DNA of 15,500 bases from an uncultured Chitinophagaceae bacterium (GCA_946885665.1 CAMPGT010000068.1:1-15500); one strand, 5' to 3'. Numbered from the stretch's first letter, positions 5,814 to 15,068 are shown. Made by a program: numbers and translations. Notes: a model not told the origin generated them from the letters alone.

Positions 5814-8753
5814 ATGCTTTCTCTGAAAATCACATTTACGTTATTGTTGGGGTCGCTCGCTATTTGTTCCCTGGCCCAGGAAAAATATGAATGGAAGGAA
5901 GGCTCGTCGGGCGCCTATAAATACAGGTACGTTACGAACGATCCGATGAAAACCCGGTTTTATACGCTTGGGAACGGGCTCACGGTAATATTGAGCCCGA
6001 ACAGCAAGGAACCGCGCATACAAACGCTTATCGCGGTGAGAGCCGGAAGCAACAACGATCCTGCGGATCACACCGGTCTGGCGCATTATCTCGAGCACCT
6101 GCTTTTTAAAGGAACCTTCAAATACGGATCGCTCGATTCCACTAAAGAAAAAATTTACCTGGCGGAAATTGACGACCTGTACGACAAGTACAACCAAACA
6201 GCAGATACCGATAAAAGAAAAGCGATATACAGGCAGATAGACAGTGTGTCGGGCATTGCCGCAAAGTATGCGATCCCCAATGAGTATGACAAGATGATGA
6301 CCTCGATGGGTTCGCAGCAAACGAATGCCCATACCTCTGTCGAAGAAACGGTGTACGAAGAAAATATTCCCTCTAACGCCATCGATAAATTCCTTGCGGT
6401 GCAGTCGGAGCGATTTCGCGAACCGGTGTTCCGTCTTTTTCATACCGAACTCGAAGCGGTTTATGAAGAAAAAAACCGGTCGCTCGACAACGATAACTAC
6501 AAAGTGTACTACGGCATGCTGTCGTCGTTGTTTCCCACGCACAATTACGGGCAGCAAACCACGATCGGCACCATCGAACATCTGAAAAACCCCTCGCTTA
6601 AAGCTATCAGGGACTTTTACAACAAATATTACGTTCCGGAAAACATGGCCGTTATCATGGCCGGCGACCTCAACCCGGATGAGGTGGTGGCAAAAGTGGA
6701 TAAGGCCTTTGCCTACATGACGCCAAAGCCGGTAGAAGAATACAAGGGCCCCAAAGAAGAGCCACTGAAAGAGCCGGTGATCAAAGAAGTATTTGGCCCC
6801 GATGCCGAATCGCTCAACATCGGCTACCGCATGCCGGGCGCATATGATCACCACTCGCTGGTGGTGCAGGAAGTGGTGAACCAACTGCTTTCCAATGGTA
6901 AGGCAGGGCTAATGGACATCAACCTCAACAAACAGCAAAAGGTGCTGTCGGCAAGCGCCGGCGTGTTCGGCTGGAGGGATTATTCAATTTTCTACCTGGC
7001 AGGCAAAGCAAAGGATGGTCAGTCGCTGGATGAAGTGAAGGACCTTTTGTTATCACAGGTAGATCTTCTCAGGAAAGGGGAATTTGATGAAACCCTCATC
7101 AGGGCCATCATCAGCAACTATAAATTTTATGAGCTCGAAGGATTGGAAGACAACGGCAACCGGGCAAATGCAATGATGAACGCATTCATACAGCACAAGG
7201 GAAATCAATGGAACAAAGAAGTATCCTTCATAGACGACATGGCGAGGGTTACTAAAAAAGATGTGGTTGATTTTGTGAACAGATACCTCCGCGATAATTA
7301 CGTGGCTGTATTTAAAAGGAAGGGCGATAACAAGAATGTGCAGAAAGTGGAAAAGCCGCCGATAACACCCGTTGTGCTGAACAGGGACTACCAGTCTGCG
7401 TTCAATAAACATATTGAGGCCATGCCGGCAAATGAAATGAAGCCGAAATGGATCGACTACAAAAGCGAAATTGGAAAATCGTCCATCGGCATCGCGCCTG
7501 TACTGTATGTGCAGAATAAAGATAATGACCTCTTCCGCCTGCATTACCGTTTTGATTTTGGTAATTGGAACAGTAAAGAACTGGCCCTCGCTGCCGGCTA
7601 CCTGCAATACCTCGGCGACGGCAAAAACAGCGCAGAAGAGATCAGCAGGCAATTCTATAATATCGCCTGCAACTTCAGCATTCATCCTTCATCCGATTAC
7701 ACTACAATAACGCTTACAGGACTACAGGAAAACTTTGATGCGGCGGTAAAATTATTTGAGAACCTTATTCTGAATTGCAAGCCCGACGAGGCCGCGCTCA
7801 ACAGTTTGAAAGGCAGAATAATGAAGAGCCGCGCCGACAACAAGCTCAACAAAAATTCTATCGCCCGCGGGTTAACCAACTACGCGGTGTATGGTCCAAA
7901 AAATCCGTTCAATTACCAGTTGTCGGACGCTGAACTTAAGGCAATAACTGCCACGCAATTGACCGAACGGCTCCATAACATGTTTAACTACAAGCACACT
8001 GTTATCTACTACGGACCGAAGGCATTGAATGTGTTTACTGCTTCCATGAAAAAGCTGCACAAGGTGCCCGCATCATTTAAGCAGTCGCCGGCAGGAATTA
8101 AGTTCGAGAAAAGAGAAATTACAAAAAACCAGGTGCTGTTCACGCCGTACGACATGGTGCAATCAGAAATAACGTGGGTAAGCAACGCCGGAAAGTATGA
8201 CCCGGCAAAGCTGAGCGTAATTGAATTGTTCAATAATTATTTCGGCGCCAGCATGGGATCGATTGTTTTCCAGACGATCCGAGAATCCAAGGCGCTCGCC
8301 TATTCAACCTATGCTTATTACGCACCTCCCGATAAAAAAGAAGGCAGGTACACAACCGTTGCTTATGTAGGAAGCCAGGCCGATAAAATGAATGAAGCAG
8401 TGGCGGCAATGAACGAGTTGCTGACCGACCTCCCCAAAACTGAACAGGCGCTGGAAAGCGCACGCGAAAGTATCCGGCACGACATCGCCAGCCAGCGCAT
8501 TACGCAAGACGAAATTATTTTCAGCTATCTTTCGGCGAAGCGTCTTGGGTTGGAAAACGATTACAGGAAAGATATTTATGAAAAGGTCGGCTCTCTCACG
8601 TTTGACAACGTGAAACAATTTTTCACCAACACCATCGCAGGTAAACCGTACACGTATTGTGTGATCGCTTCGCCCGACAAAATCAATATGGATGATTTGA
8701 AGAAAATGGGCGAGTTGAAAAAGCTGACGCTCGAAGAGATATTCGGTTATTAA
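5814..8753 (+). CDS. Exported M16 family zinc metallopeptidase, two-domain (pitrilysin/insulinase-like)
   Basis: The 979-residue product is an exported zinc endopeptidase with two M16 halves in one chain. A signal peptide covers about residues 1-21 (SLA before Gln22). The first half has the inverted zinc motif H-Y-L-E-H (His91, Glu94 catalytic, His95) followed by LLFKGT, and a third-ligand region ELEAVYEEKN (Glu218 or Glu219). The second half lacks HxxEH but keeps the substrate-gripping Arg823...Tyr830 (RESKALAY), typical of the inactive M16 partner domain. An extra, mostly helical segment of about 45-60 residues lies between FKGT (about 102) and the conserved GSQQTNAHTS (166-174), making the motif-to-ligand spacing much longer than the textbook value. 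The role is probably degradation of peptides in the periplasm; the substrate is unknown. It lies 105 bases after the nuclease gene; a weak -7-like TCTATTTG (5787-5794) suggests its own promoter. Confidence 0.92.
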   Translation: MLSLKITFTLLLGSLAICSLAQEKYEWKEGSSGAYKYRYVTNDPMKTRFYTLGNGLTVILSPNSKEPRIQTLIAVRAGSNNDPADHTGLAHYLEHLLFKGTFKYGSLDSTKEKIYLAEIDDLYDKYNQTADTDKRKAIYRQIDSVSGIAAKYAIPNEYDKMMTSMGSQQTNAHTSVEETVYEENIPSNAIDKFLAVQSERFREPVFRLFHTELEAVYEEKNRSLDNDNYKVYYGMLSSLFPTHNYGQQTTIGTIEHLKNPSLKAIRDFYNKYYVPENMAVIMAGDLNPDEVVAKVDKAFAYMTPKPVEEYKGPKEEPLKEPVIKEVFGPDAESLNIGYRMPGAYDHHSLVVQEVVNQLLSNGKAGLMDINLNKQQKVLSASAGVFGWRDYSIFYLAGKAKDGQSLDEVKDLLLSQVDLLRKGEFDETLIRAIISNYKFYELEGLEDNGNRANAMMNAFIQHKGNQWNKEVSFIDDMARVTKKDVVDFVNRYLRDNYVAVFKRKGDNKNVQKVEKPPITPVVLNRDYQSAFNKHIEAMPANEMKPKWIDYKSEIGKSSIGIAPVLYVQNKDNDLFRLHYRFDFGNWNSKELALAAGYLQYLGDGKNSAEEISRQFYNIACNFSIHPSSDYTTITLTGLQENFDAAVKLFENLILNCKPDEAALNSLKGRIMKSRADNKLNKNSIARGLTNYAVYGPKNPFNYQLSDAELKAITATQLTERLHNMFNYKHTVIYYGPKALNVFTASMKKLHKVPASFKQSPAGIKFEKREITKNQVLFTPYDMVQSEITWVSNAGKYDPAKLSVIELFNNYFGASMGSIVFQTIRESKALAYSTYAYYAPPDKKEGRYTTVAYVGSQADKMNEAVAAMNELLTDLPKTEQALESARESIRHDIASQRITQDEIIFSYLSAKRLGLENDYRKDIYEKVGSLTFDNVKQFFTNTIAGKPYTYCVIASPDKINMDDLKKMGELKKLTLEEIFGY

Positions 8754-8761
8754 TATGAAAT

Positions 8762-8791
8762 AAAAATGGCTGGCGCCTGCCGGCCATTTTT
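8762..8791. terminator. Bidirectional rho-independent terminator
   Basis: AAAAATGGC (8762-8770) pairs with GCCATTTTT (8783-8791). Pairing continues inward through a T-G wobble (8771-8782) and three GC pairs, closing a GCCT loop (8775-8778). Because the stem is flanked by an A-run and a T-run, it has the U-tract needed in both directions. It lies between the stop of the M16 gene (8753) and the stop of treY (8794, minus), exactly where a shared terminator for converging transcripts is expected. Confidence 0.85.
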
Positions 8792-8793
8792 AT

Positions 8794-11067
8794 TTATGAT
8801 TTCAGGATAAGCGCGGGAAAAGTCTTAAACGCCTCGTTAAGGCTCAATTCTCTTTCAATTTTTACATGCCCTTCATTCAATAGGTTTTCCCAATCAGCAG
8901 GTTGTCCCGGCACAAGTACTTTCGTATCCTTCCAGTCGGCAACAGGAACATCGTGCGAACCGGAATATTCGTGAACGGTCGCGAAATTCAAGGGTATCAG
9001 CACGAGTATAGACGTATATCTGTTCTTCCTGATAAAACCTATGACCCTGTTCTTAAACTGGCCACTGACGGTAAGCGGAATATATTCTCCGTTAGCGAAC
9101 ACATCTATGTACCTGTTGCGGATAATGTTCAGGCATCGCAGCAACCACAATTTCACCTGGCCATTACGTCGCGTGCTCCATAAATCCTGCATTGATTTAT
9201 GTTCACTGATCATTTTCATCCTTATCGAATAATCAACGGGCCTGCGGTTATCGGGATCCACCAGGCTGAGGTCCCACAGCTCAGTACCCTGGTAGATATC
9301 CGGAACGCCGGGGCAGGTAAACTTCAAAATCAATTGGCCGAACGAATTGATCATGCCATAGTCGGCAATTTTATCGAGGAAAGGTTGAAAGCTGTGCAGG
9401 AATGAAGAATTAGTGGCAATGAGTGCGTGTGCGAATTGTATGGCGGCGCGTTCGTAGTCCTCGTTCGGCGATGTCCAGTTCGAATGAACTTTTGCTTCGC
9501 GCAGCGCCTTTCGTAGATACCCGGCGATCCTTTCAGGATAGGCCAGAATATCGGCTTCCTCCAGTGGGTAGCTGCCCGCGAGTGTCTGGTAAATCAGGTA
9601 TTCGTCGTTCGCATCGGGCCACCCGTTGGTTTTTAGCGAATCATTCTCCTGTCTCCATTTATTTGCCAGGGCTATCCATTCTTCATATAGATCGGTAAGA
9701 ACATTGAGCCTTGCGCGAACATCCTCCCCTCTTTTTGTGTCGTGGGTTGAGGATGCATTCATCGAGTGCGGCCAATCTTTTAACCTGAATGTCATCAGCT
9801 CATGAAAAGTGTTCACCGTATATCCAAAAAATTCTGGTGAGTCGCCCACTTCATTGTGCCCGATAAACCGGTTGTAGGTGTACATCAGCGTGTCCTCGAC
9901 ACCCTTAGCCATGAGCGGTCCGGTAAACTGCATGCAACGTGCGTAGAATGTTTTCGTTCCTTCGCGGTCCCTGTTCTTATCGCGCTCCATTACCGGGTAG
10001 TCATCATCGTAATACCGGTAAACGGGGCAGTTGGTCATATAGGTGGCAATCTCTGACTTCAGCTCTTCTTCATCTATTTTTTCGTCTTCGAAAGTTTCTT
10101 TATACAGGCGCACGAGATTGTCGAGTTCGCCGCGCATGTGGTTATGCAGTATCGCCGATTTTTTTTCCCGGATCTGCTGGTGTAGGGTTGTCGAGTCGCC
10201 CGTTATGTCGTAATAATGCGCAGTTAGTGCAAATTCAGCTTCTTTATTCGTAAACAGGTTGTTGATGATGCCAAGAAAATCGTAGCCCGAATTTCCCTGT
10301 ATTGGCCAATGCCGGGGCATGTCTTCCTGCGGTTCCAGAATTTTTTCCACGACGATGAAGCACTCTTCGCCGGCAAGGTTCCGGAGGTCGTTCAAATACT
10401 TTGTGGGATCGTACAAGCCATCCACGTGGTCGACCCTCACTCCCCTGAAAACCTTTTTTGCACACAGCCGCCCAATGAGCTGGTGAAAGTCGTTGAACAC
10501 ATTGTTGTCGTGGATATTCGTACAGATCAGGCTGTTGACAAGAAAGAATCTCCTGTAATTGATACGGTGGTCGGTGTCTTGCCACGGACAAAGCTGGTAA
10601 TGATGCTGTGCGGGAAATTTTTCGATGAGTATTTTTTCGAGCTCACCGCCTGGAAACGGCACCATTAGTTTTCCATCGAATTCCGGATGGTTCCAGTTGA
10701 TATCAAAATACGATGCGTAGGTTGATGACCGGCCCTTTTCCAATACATCCATCAGCCATTTGTTGTTCTCATGATAGGCCAGGTGATTGGGCACGATATC
10801 CTGCAGCCACGACATATTATTCTGCTTCAGCGTTTCAGCAATCTCCATCAGTTCCTCTTCGGTTCCTATCTCAGGGTTGATGCGGTTGGGATCGGTGCCG
10901 TCGTAGCCGTGCTGACTTCCCGGCACCGCTTCAAATATTGGAGATGCATAAATGGTGCGTACGCCCACCTGAACGAGATATGGAATGATTTCCCTGAAAT
11001 CCCGGAACGTAAATTCCTTGTGGAATTGCACGCGGTAGGTGGCGATCGGATTATAAGTTTTGTCCAT
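8794..11067 (-). CDS. treY: Maltooligosyltrehalose synthase (GH13)
   Basis: The 757-residue cytoplasmic enzyme converts the reducing-end alpha-1,4 bond of a linear maltodextrin into an alpha,alpha-1,1 (trehalose) bond. The N-terminus is highly characteristic: YRVQFHKEFTFRD (11-23), then YASPIFEAVPGSQHGYD (40-56) and the first GH13 block near QDIVPNH (89-95). GH13 block II is GVRVDHVDG with the nucleophile Asp213, block III is VVEKIL with acid/base Glu241, and block IV is STHDTKRGED with Asp443. MAKGVEDT (387-394) is a further TreY hallmark. Length is within the family's usual range. It is the last gene of the treX-treZ-treY operon, beginning 2 bases after the treZ stop, so translation is probably coupled. 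Its stop overlaps the edge of the shared terminator region. An A8 tract lies in the coding strand at 10166-10159. Confidence 0.97.
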   Translation of the reverse strand: MDKTYNPIATYRVQFHKEFTFRDFREIIPYLVQVGVRTIYASPIFEAVPGSQHGYDGTDPNRINPEIGTEEELMEIAETLKQNNMSWLQDIVPNHLAYHENNKWLMDVLEKGRSSTYASYFDINWNHPEFDGKLMVPFPGGELEKILIEKFPAQHHYQLCPWQDTDHRINYRRFFLVNSLICTNIHDNNVFNDFHQLIGRLCAKKVFRGVRVDHVDGLYDPTKYLNDLRNLAGEECFIVVEKILEPQEDMPRHWPIQGNSGYDFLGIINNLFTNKEAEFALTAHYYDITGDSTTLHQQIREKKSAILHNHMRGELDNLVRLYKETFEDEKIDEEELKSEIATYMTNCPVYRYYDDDYPVMERDKNRDREGTKTFYARCMQFTGPLMAKGVEDTLMYTYNRFIGHNEVGDSPEFFGYTVNTFHELMTFRLKDWPHSMNASSTHDTKRGEDVRARLNVLTDLYEEWIALANKWRQENDSLKTNGWPDANDEYLIYQTLAGSYPLEEADILAYPERIAGYLRKALREAKVHSNWTSPNEDYERAAIQFAHALIATNSSFLHSFQPFLDKIADYGMINSFGQLILKFTCPGVPDIYQGTELWDLSLVDPDNRRPVDYSIRMKMISEHKSMQDLWSTRRNGQVKLWLLRCLNIIRNRYIDVFANGEYIPLTVSGQFKNRVIGFIRKNRYTSILVLIPLNFATVHEYSGSHDVPVADWKDTKVLVPGQPADWENLLNEGHVKIERELSLNEAFKTFPALILKS

Positions 11068-11069
11068 TT

Positions 11070-12893
11070 TTACGTTTCGTTTCTAACGAGTAAGCGGATC
11101 GATTCCGGTTGAAGGACCAACTTGTGTTTATCTTTTTCATTTTCATTTCCGGGGCCGTTCCATTCCTTTAGCGATGAGTCAAGCAATTCAGTTGTTCCTT
11201 CTGTATTCAGTTGAAAAGTTTGTTCCGTTGAAGAGAAGTTCATCAGGCACCACACCGTTTGCTCCGGCGATGTGCGCGTAAGCAGCAGCGTGCCGGTTTG
11301 CCCGTGCTCTGTTACCGTGGTATTTTTTCTGATGGTCGATCGAAGCGCGGGCTGTGTCTTCCTTAAGCTGATAAGTTGCTTATAGTAACGAAGCATAGTG
11401 GCATGCGGCTCGCTTTTATGCAGGTTCCACTGCAGCAACGACCGGTTGAACGTTTCTTCTTTCCGCGGGTCGGGAGGATCGCCTTGCCATTGAAAAGCAC
11501 TGAACTCATTTTTTCTACCTTCAACAACACGCAACGCCAGCTCACTGTCGGTGTGATCGATAAAAAACAGGAATGGATTCGGCTCGGCCCATTCTTCTCC
11601 CATAAACAACATGGGCAGGTAAGGTGCAAACAGCACGGCGGCGGCCATCAGCTTGCACATTTCAAAACTCACCAGCGCGCTGCTTCTTTCTCCGAGCCTT
11701 CTGTTGCCGATCTGGTCGTGGTTTTGTGAGAACACCACGAACTGGTATCCTTCATTATTTGTTTTTCTTCCAAAAAACTTTTTACGGTGCTCCGAGAACT
11801 GCCCGTCGTAAACGTAGGCATCGCGGTACGATTTTGCGAGAGCCGGTAAGCCGTTAAAGTCGGAATAGTAACCCTCCGGCTTCTGGCCTGCGGCCACTCT
11901 TAGCGCATGATGGAACTCATCGATCCATTGCGCGTCGGCACCATAACCGCATTTTTCCAATGGATTGATAAACACCGGATCGTTGAGGTCCATCTCGGTA
12001 ATGAGGTAGCCTGGATTATTGGTAAGGTTGCGCAGTTCGTTTACTTTCTCTTTGATCGCTTTAACCATGTGCACCGGGCCGTTGTCATAAATGGCGTGGA
12101 CTGCATCCATGCGCAGCGCGTCGATGTGGAAATCGCGGAACCACATCAGCACATTTTCGATCACATAATCGCGAACGCCGTCGCACCAGGCGCCGTCAAA
12201 GTTGATCGCCCTTCCCCACGGCGTGCGGTATTTATCGGTAAAATAGGGCCCAAACCTGTCGAGGTAATTTCCTTCGGGCCCAATATGATTGTAGATCACA
12301 TCCAGGATAACGGCTATCTTTTTTTTATGACACTCGTTCACCAGTTGCTGCAACGCCCGGGGGCCTCCATAGGAATGTTGGACGGCAAAGGGGTATACGC
12401 CGTCGTATCCCCAGTTGCGTACGCCTGCAAACTGGCCCACGGGTAAAATTTCTATTGCGGTTATGCCGAGGTCGCGCAGGTAGTCGAGTTTGTCGATAAT
12501 TCCTTTGAAATCATTTTCGGGTGTAAAGGCGCCGGTGTGCAGTTCATAAATGATATAATCCTGAAGTGGAATGTTTTTCCATTCTTCGTCTGTCCATTTG
12601 AAATTATGCAGATCGAATGCCGCGGAATGTTCATGCACGCCGGCGGGCTGCGAGAGAGAGGCGGGGTCGGGATAAAGTTCGCCGTCATCGATGGCAATTT
12701 TATACAAGCTGCCTGGTTTTAGCCGGTCGGTGACTGCTTTCCAGTATCCATAATCGGTTTTTTCGAGAGGAATTTTTTCTTTTTCAACGGCCAGGTGAAC
12801 TTTTGTGGCGGTTGGCGCCCATACCACTGCCCGTGCCATGCCATCGTCGTTGAAATTTATTCCTATGCTTCGCTTACTTACGTTTATGCTCAT
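11070..12893 (-). CDS. treZ: Malto-oligosyltrehalose trehalohydrolase (GH13)
   Basis: The 607-residue cytoplasmic enzyme cleaves the alpha-1,4 bond next to the trehalosyl end made by TreY and releases free trehalose. An N-terminal CBM48/isoamylase-N-like beta domain spans about 8-95, followed by the GH13 barrel starting at YELHTGAFTPE (116-126). GH13 block I is DVIYNHIGPEGNY (198-210), block II is DALRMDAVHAI with nucleophile Asp263, block III is LITEMDLND with acid/base Glu300, and block IV is SQNHDQIGNR with Asp393. FMGEEW (430-435) is also typical of TreZ. Its ATG overlaps the end of treX by 20 bases and treY follows after 2 bases, so the three genes form one translationally coupled operon. 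The C-terminal beta domain appears complete. An A8-G tract occurs at 12326-12319 on the coding strand, within HKKKIAV. Confidence 0.97.
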   Translation of the reverse strand: MSINVSKRSIGINFNDDGMARAVVWAPTATKVHLAVEKEKIPLEKTDYGYWKAVTDRLKPGSLYKIAIDDGELYPDPASLSQPAGVHEHSAAFDLHNFKWTDEEWKNIPLQDYIIYELHTGAFTPENDFKGIIDKLDYLRDLGITAIEILPVGQFAGVRNWGYDGVYPFAVQHSYGGPRALQQLVNECHKKKIAVILDVIYNHIGPEGNYLDRFGPYFTDKYRTPWGRAINFDGAWCDGVRDYVIENVLMWFRDFHIDALRMDAVHAIYDNGPVHMVKAIKEKVNELRNLTNNPGYLITEMDLNDPVFINPLEKCGYGADAQWIDEFHHALRVAAGQKPEGYYSDFNGLPALAKSYRDAYVYDGQFSEHRKKFFGRKTNNEGYQFVVFSQNHDQIGNRRLGERSSALVSFEMCKLMAAAVLFAPYLPMLFMGEEWAEPNPFLFFIDHTDSELALRVVEGRKNEFSAFQWQGDPPDPRKEETFNRSLLQWNLHKSEPHATMLRYYKQLISLRKTQPALRSTIRKNTTVTEHGQTGTLLLTRTSPEQTVWCLMNFSSTEQTFQLNTEGTTELLDSSLKEWNGPGNENEKDKHKLVLQPESIRLLVRNET

Positions 12894-15027
12894 GGGTTTT
12901 AAGGTGTCTGGGTTGCTTTAGCAAAACAATCGAACGGCTGTGTACGTTGATCACCTGGCGCGGTTTTAAGGATTCGCCGGTTTCGGTGAACAGGTTGTCA
13001 TGCGTGTCGATCACCTTTTGCCAGCGTGTGCCATATTTCCTGGACGGCAGCGTGAAATTCATGTCCTCGTAGTGGGCGTTGAACATGAGGTAGAAGCTGT
13101 CGTCAACGGTATGTTCGCCTTTTGGACCAACGGTCCTGATGCCGTCGCCATTGAGGAAGATGCCAAGCGATTTGGCATAGTCATGGTTCCAGTTTTCCTC
13201 GGGCATCTCCTTTCCTTCCGGCACGAACCATGCGATGTCGTGAAGATCAGCTCCCTTGATGGGCCGCCCGCGAAACCACAGCCGCCTGCGGAAACTGGGA
13301 TGTTTTCTTCTGAAGTGGATGAGCTTGCCGGTGAAGTCGATCAGGTCCTGGTCGGCAGCGTCCCAGTTGATCCATGAAATCTCATTATCCTGGCAGTACG
13401 CATTATTATTACCTTTTTGTGTTCTTCCGGCCTCATCGCCGGCAACGATCATCGGCACGCCCTGGCTAAGCAGGAGGGTGGTAAGGAAATTCCGTTTTTG
13501 CTTTTTTCGGAGCGCTATTATTTCGGGGTCTTCGGTATCGCCCTCTGCGCCGCAGTTCCAGGAGCGGTTGTGGTCCTCGCCGTCGCGGTTGTCTTCGCCG
13601 TTCGCTTCGTTGTGTTTATGATTGTAGGAAACCAGGTCGTGGAGGGTAAAGCCGTCGTGCGCGGTAACGAAGTTGACGCTTGCCGTCGGCCGCCGGTAGT
13701 CGGCCTTGTAGAGGTCAGAACTTCCGGTAAACCTTTCGGCAAACTCGGCAAGCATGCTGTCGGCGCCCCGCCAGTAGTCGCGGATGCAGTCGCGGTACTT
13801 CCCGTTCCACTCGGCCCACCCGAGCGGAAACTTCCCCACCTGGTACCCCCCTTCGCCAATGTCCCACGGTTCGGCGATCAGCTTTACCTGTGAGATCACG
13901 GGGTCCTGGTGGATAATATCGAAGAAGGCGCTTAGCCTGTCCACTTCATGAAGCTCGCGGGCGAGGGTAGCGGCAAGATCGAAGCGGAACCCGTCAACGT
14001 GCATATCGAGAATCCAGTAGCGGAGGCTGTCCATGATCAACCGTAATACGCTGGGCATCCTGGCATTCAGTGTGTTGCCGGTGCCGGTATAATCCATGTA
14101 ATATCTTTTATTGTCGGTGAGCCGGTAGTAGGAGGTATTGTCGAGCCCGCGAAACGAGAGGGTGGGGCCGAGGTGGTTGCCTTCGGCGGTGTGGTTGTAC
14201 ACCACGTCGAGTATCACTTCAATGCCCGCTTTGTGCAACTCTTTGACCATTTGCTTGAAATCGGTTACCTGTCCGCCCAGGTTATCGCTTTTTGAGTAGC
14301 GTATATCCGGTGCAAAGAAGCCGATCGTATTATAGCCCCAGTAGTTGCTCAAGTTTCGGTCTACCAGCATTTTATCAATCACGAAGTGGTGAACGGGCAT
14401 GAGTTCGACAGCCGTTACGCCCAGTTTTTTCAGGTAGTCGATGATGATGGGGTGCGAGATTGCGGCATAGGTTCCCCGAATTTCTTCCGGGATGCCGGGG
14501 TGGAGCTGGGTAAACCCTTTCACATGTGTTTCATAGATGATGGTTTTGTGAAAAGGTATTTTCAGCGGTTTGTCGCCTTCCCAATCGAACGAAGGGTCTA
14601 CCACAACGCTTTTCGGGGTGAAGGGGGCGCTATCTACTTCGTTGAAACTCAGGTCTTCATCGGGATGTCCTATTTCATAACCGAACAGCGCATTGCTCCA
14701 GTCCACCGCGGATGAGATAGCCTTTGCATAGGGGTCTATGAGCAGCTTGTTGCTATTATAACGGAGCCCGTTCAGGGGGTCGTACGGCCCGTGGGTGCGG
14801 TAGCCATAGAGCTGTCCGGGCCTGATGCCCGGCAGGTAGCAGTGCCACACGTGGTGCGACACTTCGTTCATCTTGATGATTTCCGTTTCTTTTTGGTCGC
14901 CGGGATCATTGAAGAGGCACAGGTCTATGCCGGCCGCATTTTCGGCAAAAATGGCGAAATTGACCCCTTCCCCGTCGAAAGTGGCGCCCAAAGGGTATGG
15001 CTGTCCGGGATAAATTGCTTGAATCAT
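12874..15027 (-). CDS. treX: Glycogen/maltodextrin debranching enzyme (isoamylase type, GH13_11)
   Basis: The 717-residue cytoplasmic enzyme hydrolyses alpha-1,6 branches of glycogen to give linear maltodextrins. The N-terminal CBM48 domain (about 10-100) opens with PYPLGATFDGEGVNFAIF, and GYRTHGPYDP (75-84) is typical of GlgX/TreX. GH13 block I is DVVYNHTAEGN (274-284), block II is VDGFRFDLAA with nucleophile Asp350, block III is LIAEPWD with acid/base Glu386, and block IV is VTAHDGFTLHD with Asp458. GEDNRDGEDHNRSWNCG (477-493) is a family signature. The protein could equally be called glgX by sequence; treX is chosen because it is the first gene of a treX-treZ-treY operon and would supply the substrate for TreY. 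Its ATG at 15027 lies 114 bases from the divergent infA start. I saw no good TAnnTTTG box on the minus strand in that gap. Confidence 0.95.
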   Translation of the reverse strand: MIQAIYPGQPYPLGATFDGEGVNFAIFAENAAGIDLCLFNDPGDQKETEIIKMNEVSHHVWHCYLPGIRPGQLYGYRTHGPYDPLNGLRYNSNKLLIDPYAKAISSAVDWSNALFGYEIGHPDEDLSFNEVDSAPFTPKSVVVDPSFDWEGDKPLKIPFHKTIIYETHVKGFTQLHPGIPEEIRGTYAAISHPIIIDYLKKLGVTAVELMPVHHFVIDKMLVDRNLSNYWGYNTIGFFAPDIRYSKSDNLGGQVTDFKQMVKELHKAGIEVILDVVYNHTAEGNHLGPTLSFRGLDNTSYYRLTDNKRYYMDYTGTGNTLNARMPSVLRLIMDSLRYWILDMHVDGFRFDLAATLARELHEVDRLSAFFDIIHQDPVISQVKLIAEPWDIGEGGYQVGKFPLGWAEWNGKYRDCIRDYWRGADSMLAEFAERFTGSSDLYKADYRRPTASVNFVTAHDGFTLHDLVSYNHKHNEANGEDNRDGEDHNRSWNCGAEGDTEDPEIIALRKKQKRNFLTTLLLSQGVPMIVAGDEAGRTQKGNNNAYCQDNEISWINWDAADQDLIDFTGKLIHFRRKHPSFRRRLWFRGRPIKGADLHDIAWFVPEGKEMPEENWNHDYAKSLGIFLNGDGIRTVGPKGEHTVDDSFYLMFNAHYEDMNFTLPSRKYGTRWQKVIDTHDNLFTETGESLKPRQVINVHSRSIVLLKQPRHLKTHEHKRK

Positions 15028-15060
15028 CTATGATTGGTGGATTTGTGGAATGGTATTCAA

Positions 15061-15068
15061 TATCTTTG
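15061..15068 (+). promoter_or_regulatory. Candidate distal infA promoter, -7 box TATCTTTG
   Basis: TATCTTTG is an exact match to the Bacteroidota -7 motif TAnnTTTG. A TTTG lies upstream at 15042-15045, but the 15-base gap is shorter than the usual 19-21; TTGG at 15034-15037 gives 23. Start of transcription would fall near 15074, giving an untranslated leader of roughly 70 bases before infA. It is less well placed than the box at 15117. Confidence 0.4.

Noticed and set aside
5755..5826. 23-codon frame (ATG at 5755) before the M16 gene
   Set aside because: It overlaps the M16 start, has no ribosome-binding or hydrophobic layout beyond Phe-rich AT sequence, and occurs where the promoter is expected.
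5841..6884. 347-codon minus-strand frame opposite the M16 gene
   Set aside because: It is a mirror frame of the M16 catalytic domain. The composition (very high Phe, His, Val, Arg) has no family signature.
11907..12446. 179-codon plus-strand frame inside treZ
   Set aside because: It is antisense to the catalytic core of TreZ, which is fully conserved. No signal of independent coding.
13417..13893. 158-codon plus-strand frame inside treX
   Set aside because: It is antisense to the well-conserved GH13 blocks of TreX and is Val-rich without motifs, so it is taken as a shadow.
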